From: Oscarella lobularis
Taxonomy: Eukaryota; Porifera; Homoscleromorpha; Homosclerophorida; Oscarellidae
Assembly (NCBI RefSeq): GCF_947507565.1
Contig: NC_089184.1
Span: 2,604,001 to 2,668,000, forward strand
DNA: 64,000 nt
Direction of reading: 5' to 3'
Positions 57,995 to 64,000 of this stretch are shown here, one piece after another. The position numbers were made by a program, and so were the translations under genes. Under the pieces are notes generated by a model. That model had not been told where the DNA came from, searched no databases, and saw nothing but the letters and a program-made list of their open reading frames with translations. Positions within the stretch are counted from its first letter, which is position 1, and each line of letters opens with the position of its first letter.

Positions 57995-58731
57995 TAAGCT
58001 CTGATGACGACACGTACTTAACGTCACAGAATTCAATCTTCGTCACGTGATTTTACGCAACGAGTGAAGAAATGGCGTTTCGTTGCCGTTTCGACGCCAA
58101 ACTTGTCACTTTGCGTTTTGAAAAACAGTGAAGGTGACTTGTTAAGTTGTCCTGTTGACTTTCTGAATCGATTTGGGTCTTTTTAGGCGATTTTCTGTGA
58201 TCGATTGCGTATTATACTCCGTCATTTTTGCGTCGCTCTTTTTGGAGACTCATTTCTATTGGCTCTTAGGCACTTTTTGGTTTTTTTGTTCTTTTCGCGA
58301 TTCAGCTCTGTGCTGTTGCGGACTGCTAGGAGGTAAAATACGCTTTCGCGAGCCTTGTTTGTTTTCCTACAAAGGTTTTCTAAAGATGCTCTGTACATTT
58401 GAACGTCAAACTGTCTCGAATTGACTACGAAATGTGAAAGGATCGCTTCTATATGCACAGAAAACGAATTTTCTGAAAGTACTTTCGCGCGTTGCAAAGA
58501 CAGAAACGGTTGGTATTCGATTGTTGTATGCATGCGAACTGTCATTCAGTTTGCCTTAATTTACTCAGAATTTCAATTTCTTTTTGTAAGGGGAATTTTC
58601 ATTTTATTTTGCGGGCGATTTCTCTGAAAAAGATCCTGAGAAATTCATTTGAAGCATCGTGTACACGTTCTTCTCATTTCCGCCACTAAAGAAAATTTGA
58701 TTGTGAGCAATCGACACAGAAAGAAGAAATT
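57995..58731. other. Intergenic, duplicated spacer then no gene recognised
   Basis: 57995-58135 repeats the flank of the USP2-like gene (ACGCCAAACTTGTCACT, CGTTTTGAAAAACAGTGAA). The rest holds only random-looking frames. Confidence 0.4.
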
Positions 58732-58737
58732 TTTATT
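58732..58737 (-). terminator. Poly(A) signal of the CARD-Kelch gene
   Basis: AATAAA on the minus strand, about 18 bases after the TAA at 58755-58757. A second ATTAAA-like context is absent, so this is the likely cleavage signal. Confidence 0.6.
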
Positions 58738-58754
58738 GGAACCCAATAAAACAT

Positions 58755-60104
58755 TTACATTTTTAAACATTCAATTGAGTTCCTAGCACCCCATCCCCCC
58801 ACTACAATTAATTCATTGTCTTTTGTTGTACATGCACCATGGTCCCATCGTCCCTTATTCATTGATGGCAATGGAAGCCAATGCCCAGACAATTCATCAT
58901 ACATTTCAACACAGTTGCTCCTTCCCTCTCCTCCTGTTGCGACAAGTTTCCCATTCCATGATGACAATTGACACCATTCCTCTGTAGTTGGTTTGATATC
59001 AATCCACACTTGTTTCTCTATTGACAAACATTCAACTGAATTCCCCGCCCCAAACCCTCCTCCAACGAACATTTTATCATCAATCACAGCCGATGAACAC
59101 CAAAACCGTTCATTCTTCATTTTCTTCATTGCCTCCCATTTATTTCTATTAATATCAAAACAATCAACTCGATCACTCCCTATTGGATAATTCCCTCCCG
59201 CAAGATAAATGTTCCCATTATGTCCAATTGCTGACCTTTCATTGAGTTGATATTTATCTGGTATTTTAGTAAATAATTTCAAATTTCTTGTTTCACTTTT
59301 CCATTCATGAATACTCGAACATCGATTACTGTCATTGATATCCATGACATATACTTTCCCTTCGCATTCAAAGACACTCCTTATGCGTTTAATCCCCGGC
59401 AGATGATACTCCTCTCCTTCCCACGCTCCCTTCTTAAACTGGAACATTCTATTCCCATAACCAACATGTAGCATTCCATTGATTTTAGCCACACGTCCAG
59501 GTGGCTCACAATAATCAACGGGCATGTTTGGTTCTTTTGTTTCCCATTTGACACTAGGATTGCCCATTGAAAACTAAATACTTTTAATTTAAAAACTCAA
59601 ATTAGATTAGCCTTTTAGACACGCCCCTACCTTTGTTCTAAAACCAATGTTCGTCACTTTCTCTTTTCTAAATTTTTTTTTGTATTTTTCTTTTTTTTTC
59701 ACTTCTTTTTTCAATTTGTTTGCCTTCTCTTCCCTCTCCTCTTTTTCTTTTTTCAATTCCTTTTCCAATTCTCTGATCCTTTCTATGTTTATGTTCTTTC
59801 GAGCAGCAAGTACTTGTTCGCATTTTAATCCTTCTTCTATTATTAGTTCAGCAACGTGTTTCTGTCCTTCAGTTTCCTCTAAAACGCTCAAAAATTGTTT
59901 AAACGCATCGGGTCCTTTTCTTGGTAATATCATAACGAGAAGCTGTTGCGATGCTTCGACACTGTCGTACGCTTTGATTCTCTCATACTCTTCGCGAGTG
60001 ATGAGAAAGAGAGAATAAAGACGATCAATGAGAGAGAAGGGCGAAAGAATCGCGACAAGAACGTGTAAAATGGGGCGAACGTGCGTGTTCCATCTTTCGT
60101 CCAT
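58755..60104 (-). CDS. CARD-coiled coil-Kelch protein (two exons)
   Basis: Exon 1 (to 59631) encodes a CARD (FSLIDRLYSLFLITREEYER, LPRKGPDAFKQFLSVLEETE) and a charged coiled coil (IRELEKELKKEKEEREEKAN). It joins in phase 0 across a 56-bp intron (donor GTAGGG, acceptor TATTTAG) to exon 2 (59573-58755), a Kelch propeller of about 270 residues (NIYLAGGNY, MFVGGGFGAGNS, LVATGGEGR, LIVVGGWGARNS). I chose Met at 60104 (MDERWNTHVRPIL); a Met eight codons upstream is possible. A poly(A) signal AATAAA (58732-58737) lies about 18 bases past the stop. Probably an adaptor recruiting CARD partners. Confidence 0.8.
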
Positions 60105-60129
60105 TTCGAGCAGCAAAAGACAGAGCAAG

Positions 60130-60419
60130 ATCGTGAGCGAGGAGGTCGGGGAATGTTTGGGGACTCGTCATATGACTCCTAAGGCGTAACGACGCTGAGC
60201 TTTCGTTATGTCGAGCGTTGCGTTTGCGTTGCGTTTGGGTTGCGTCAGCGTTGCGTTGCATAAGCGTTTCCGTGCGTTGCGGTAATTGTGTAATGGGTGC
60301 CGTATACCGTTGAGGGTTAATATTAAACGATCGACACCTCTTCATCACTCTCGTTTTCCATCTCTTATTGTTCACGCCGACTTCCAAACTCACATCAATC
60401 ACTACAGTCACACACACCA
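60130..60419 (-). promoter_or_regulatory. 5' flank of the CARD-Kelch gene with TTGCGT repeats
   Basis: About 60215-60285 has a run of GTTGCGTTTGCGTTGCG-like repeats. No TATA box is obvious. The next element upstream is the TA-flanked inverted-repeat element. Confidence 0.4.
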
Positions 60420-61057
60420 TAGATGTAAGAGGGGAGAGGGATTGGAAGCTCCCGTCGTCACGTGACTTTTTCTATGGCTGTAAGGGGCTGTAGGTGGTGT
60501 CTAGGTGTGTTGCGCTGTTCCCCGGATGTGATGTTCAAAGAAATGAAAGAATGTCGCGCATTGTGCCTTAGAAGTACTTTCAACGCCTACTGGACCTGCC
60601 GCGACTTTTATCGAACCCTGCGAATTGCCTCCGACGTACGTAGAAACATCCCGCGCCGGAAATCGCCTGGCATACCGTACCGTAATTTTTCGGCTAAGTG
60701 TTCCACGCGCTGCCGCACTTCTGGATTTTCTCTTGCAAACCGCAATCAAGCGTAATGATTGTAGTAAGGAATAGACCACAACAGAACTTGGCCAGACCTT
60801 GGAGTGTCTCTACAGAAGCCATTTTGACGACCCTCTCCAAAAGCGAAGCGGAACCAGGCAACTTCTCCGACTCCAAAAGCTTCGCCGTTTCACCTCTAAG
60901 ATTCCTTTCTCGAACAGATTCGTCATAAACAACGTTTTCGCTTAGAAGAGCGGGTAGAGACTCTATCATACATACTGGTATCTACCGCAACAGACCTAGA
61001 TACGCTAATTGTCACGTGACGACGAGAGCTTCCAATCCCTCTCCCCTCTTACATCTA
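60420..61057. mobile_element. TA-flanked MITE-like element with 45-bp inverted repeats
   Basis: 60422-60466 (GATGTAAGAGGGGAGAGGGA and on) and 61011-61055 are inverted repeats with one mismatch in 45. Both are bordered by TA, as for Tc1/mariner-type insertions. Inside is a 91-codon minus-strand frame (60694-60969, includes KMASVETLQGLAKFCCGLFL) that I do not recognise; it may be captured host sequence or chance. The element lies about 300 bp upstream of the CARD-Kelch start. Confidence 0.75.
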
Positions 61058-62540
61058 TGCACACACCAACTGACTCTAAAACACTCTATATAGTCCCAGG
61101 TGGACAGACCGGTAGTCGTCTGTCCACCTACTTGTACGCCTATACTCTGCCTAACTCATACGACTTCCTACTTAGGGTCTCTTTTGTGCCTAAGCAAACC
61201 TATATTTAGCTACTATTGTGTGATGGCATGCGCTACGACGCATGCCCATACTCATTCGTGCGTTACGCGAGGAGCCGAACGGGTCTCCTCGTTACAATTG
61301 CGTCATGCATGCAGTGTAGCGTTTATGCATTCATAAACGGTTTGTCATTGTTTCGCGTGCTCTAAACAACGAATGAACGAAATATTTTTATTTGCATTTC
61401 ACGCACGTGATTAAAATGATACGTTTTTATTTGTTGAACGCAAGGTCTCGCGTGACGCTGGACGACGCTGGATAACGCTGGGCGAAATATTACGTCACAG
61501 CGTCGCTGTGCGTTTTTAGAGTTTTAGAGTTATTAGGCTCAAACGTCTCAAACACGTCGCAAAACTTTCCAGGTGACGTGCGTTAGATACTTGTCTTCGA
61601 AAGTTCTTCTTTTTTTCTCGCCTTCTCCAATCTGTCTTTTCGACAAGCGACGGTATTTTTTACGTTTGTTTTGTAGTACTTAGCCATATAATTCGAAGTT
61701 CCGCGTCGCTTGTAACGTCACGGTAGCAAAAGAGCTCAATCGTTACTGTCCATGCAGTGCGGTCTCTTGGCAGTATTTCAATTTACGTAGTTGCTGAAAT
61801 GGATGTAAAAAGATACATCGATTCTATTGCAATCCTGCTGCTCACATGTGCAAGGTGAGAGTGCAGCGTGATCACTGTTTGCACAAGTGTTACCAAAAAT
61901 TAAATTAATGATATTTGCTTTTCTAAATATCTCTCTGTATCCCCGCACGGCACTGGTGAGGTAGCAACTAACCTATTAGTCACATTTTATGAAATTTGTT
62001 ACACTAAGTGTATAGAAAGACTAAAATTCAAACATAACCAATAAAATATGGAAGCAGGAAATTAACCACGCCCACGACTGCGTTTCTGTTCGCGTAAGTG
62101 CGCTCTGAGAGAAAGTTAAGAGACCAGATTTTACGCTACTGCGACTCACTAGGCATTGGATGCGGGAATATATATAGGGCAGGCGGGAAAGACTAGCGCG
62201 CGTGTCCACGACATGCAATCCGCTTTTTCTGTCCTTCAACGATACTAATCGCTTGTTTAGACTACAATTGAAGGTTGGTGAGCTGGAGTCTGAACGGCAT
62301 ACAGGTGAATTTCACACATGATGACTTCGCTGTGGTGCGATTGAAGCGGGGGCCTTGAGATCGAGCTGAGCATCCAAACAAGACGCTTACCTTTATTGCT
62401 AGTCTTAGCACAGGCTTTCTTTGTAGATGATAGGTATCATTTGCGATTCTTTGAGCTACAATATGGGCAACTCTCTGCAGTATTTCTGCAACTAGCGAAT
62501 AATTAATGAATTAATTACTAATAGAGTTTGTTCTTCAGCA
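61058..62540. other. Intergenic, one possible signal-peptide exon
   Basis: At 61801-61855 (+) ATG opens MDVKRYIDSIAILLLTCAR, ending exactly at a GTGAGA donor. It could be the first exon of a secreted or membrane protein, but no following plus-strand exon was found. CGCTGG-rich short repeats lie near 61455-61482. Nothing else is recognised. Confidence 0.3.
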
Positions 62541-62557
62541 TTTGGATGACTCGTTAC

Positions 62558-64000
<1,443 letters not shown>

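Noticed and set aside
60025-60420. 131-codon minus-strand frame upstream of the CARD-Kelch start
   Set aside because: It reads through TTGCGT repeats; the CARD frame is a better explanation of the 3' part and the rest looks random.

Overview
This is animal nuclear DNA. Exons are split by short GT-AG introns (often 45-150 bp). Domain types are metazoan: Death, CARD, NB-ARC with TPR, CCP/vWA/trypsin, DOMON, tyrosine kinase, USP2-type protease and PARP. There are many small inverted-repeat elements and a tRNA-like SINE. Very compact genes, expanded Death/CARD/NB-ARC repertoires and wide paralogue decay fit an early-branching marine invertebrate such as a sponge, but that is inference; nothing here fixes the species. 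Most gene names rest on motifs read by eye. No retroviral or other capsid- or envelope-bearing element was recognised.

Layout. 0-7.5 kb: an uncharacterised single-exon gene (237-1376, -), two large fold-back elements (1998-2774, 3167-3812), and a BPHL-like hydrolase gene (5266-6899, -) split by a hAT-like non-autonomous element. 7.6-11.4 kb: a decayed Death-NB-ARC-TPR gene (+). Its better preserved partner lies inverted at 33.9-38.2 kb. 11.9-12.9 kb: a perfect 31-bp inverted repeat with a SINE inside. 12.9-18.1 kb: a multi-exon CARD-SH3 gene whose body resembles the N-terminal part of RNF213. 18.5-21.0 kb: a complement factor B/C2-like pseudogene (CCP, vWA, trypsin) that has lost all three catalytic residues. 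21.3-33.1 kb: a repeat-rich zone with one apparently intact MARVEL-like membrane protein gene (26397-27726, -), two broken relatives, a broken PARP domain, three broken DOMON copies and a Death-domain gene with one stop. A 200-base assembly gap lies at 33557-33756.

39.7-58 kb is the most distinctive part: a tandem array of genes with a shared Kelch propeller and a coiled coil made of many tiny exons, but with different C-terminal effectors. Unit A ends in a Death domain. Units C and D end in a TKL-like kinase. Unit B has coiled coil plus kinase without its own Kelch exons and carries a one-base frameshift. A USP2-like deubiquitinase gene follows unit D, and a 5' fragment of it lies between A and B. 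A conserved stem-loop follows the kinase in units B and C. At 58.7-60.1 kb (-) a CARD-coiled coil-Kelch gene pairs the same kinds of part in the opposite order. The window ends with a tyrosine kinase gene (62558 to beyond 64000, -) that appears to carry two kinase domains.

Taken together the intact genes look like an innate-immune or cell-death neighbourhood: sensors (Kelch, NB-ARC/TPR), death-fold adaptors (Death, CARD), kinases and ubiquitin enzymes. That functional link is inference from domains and proximity.
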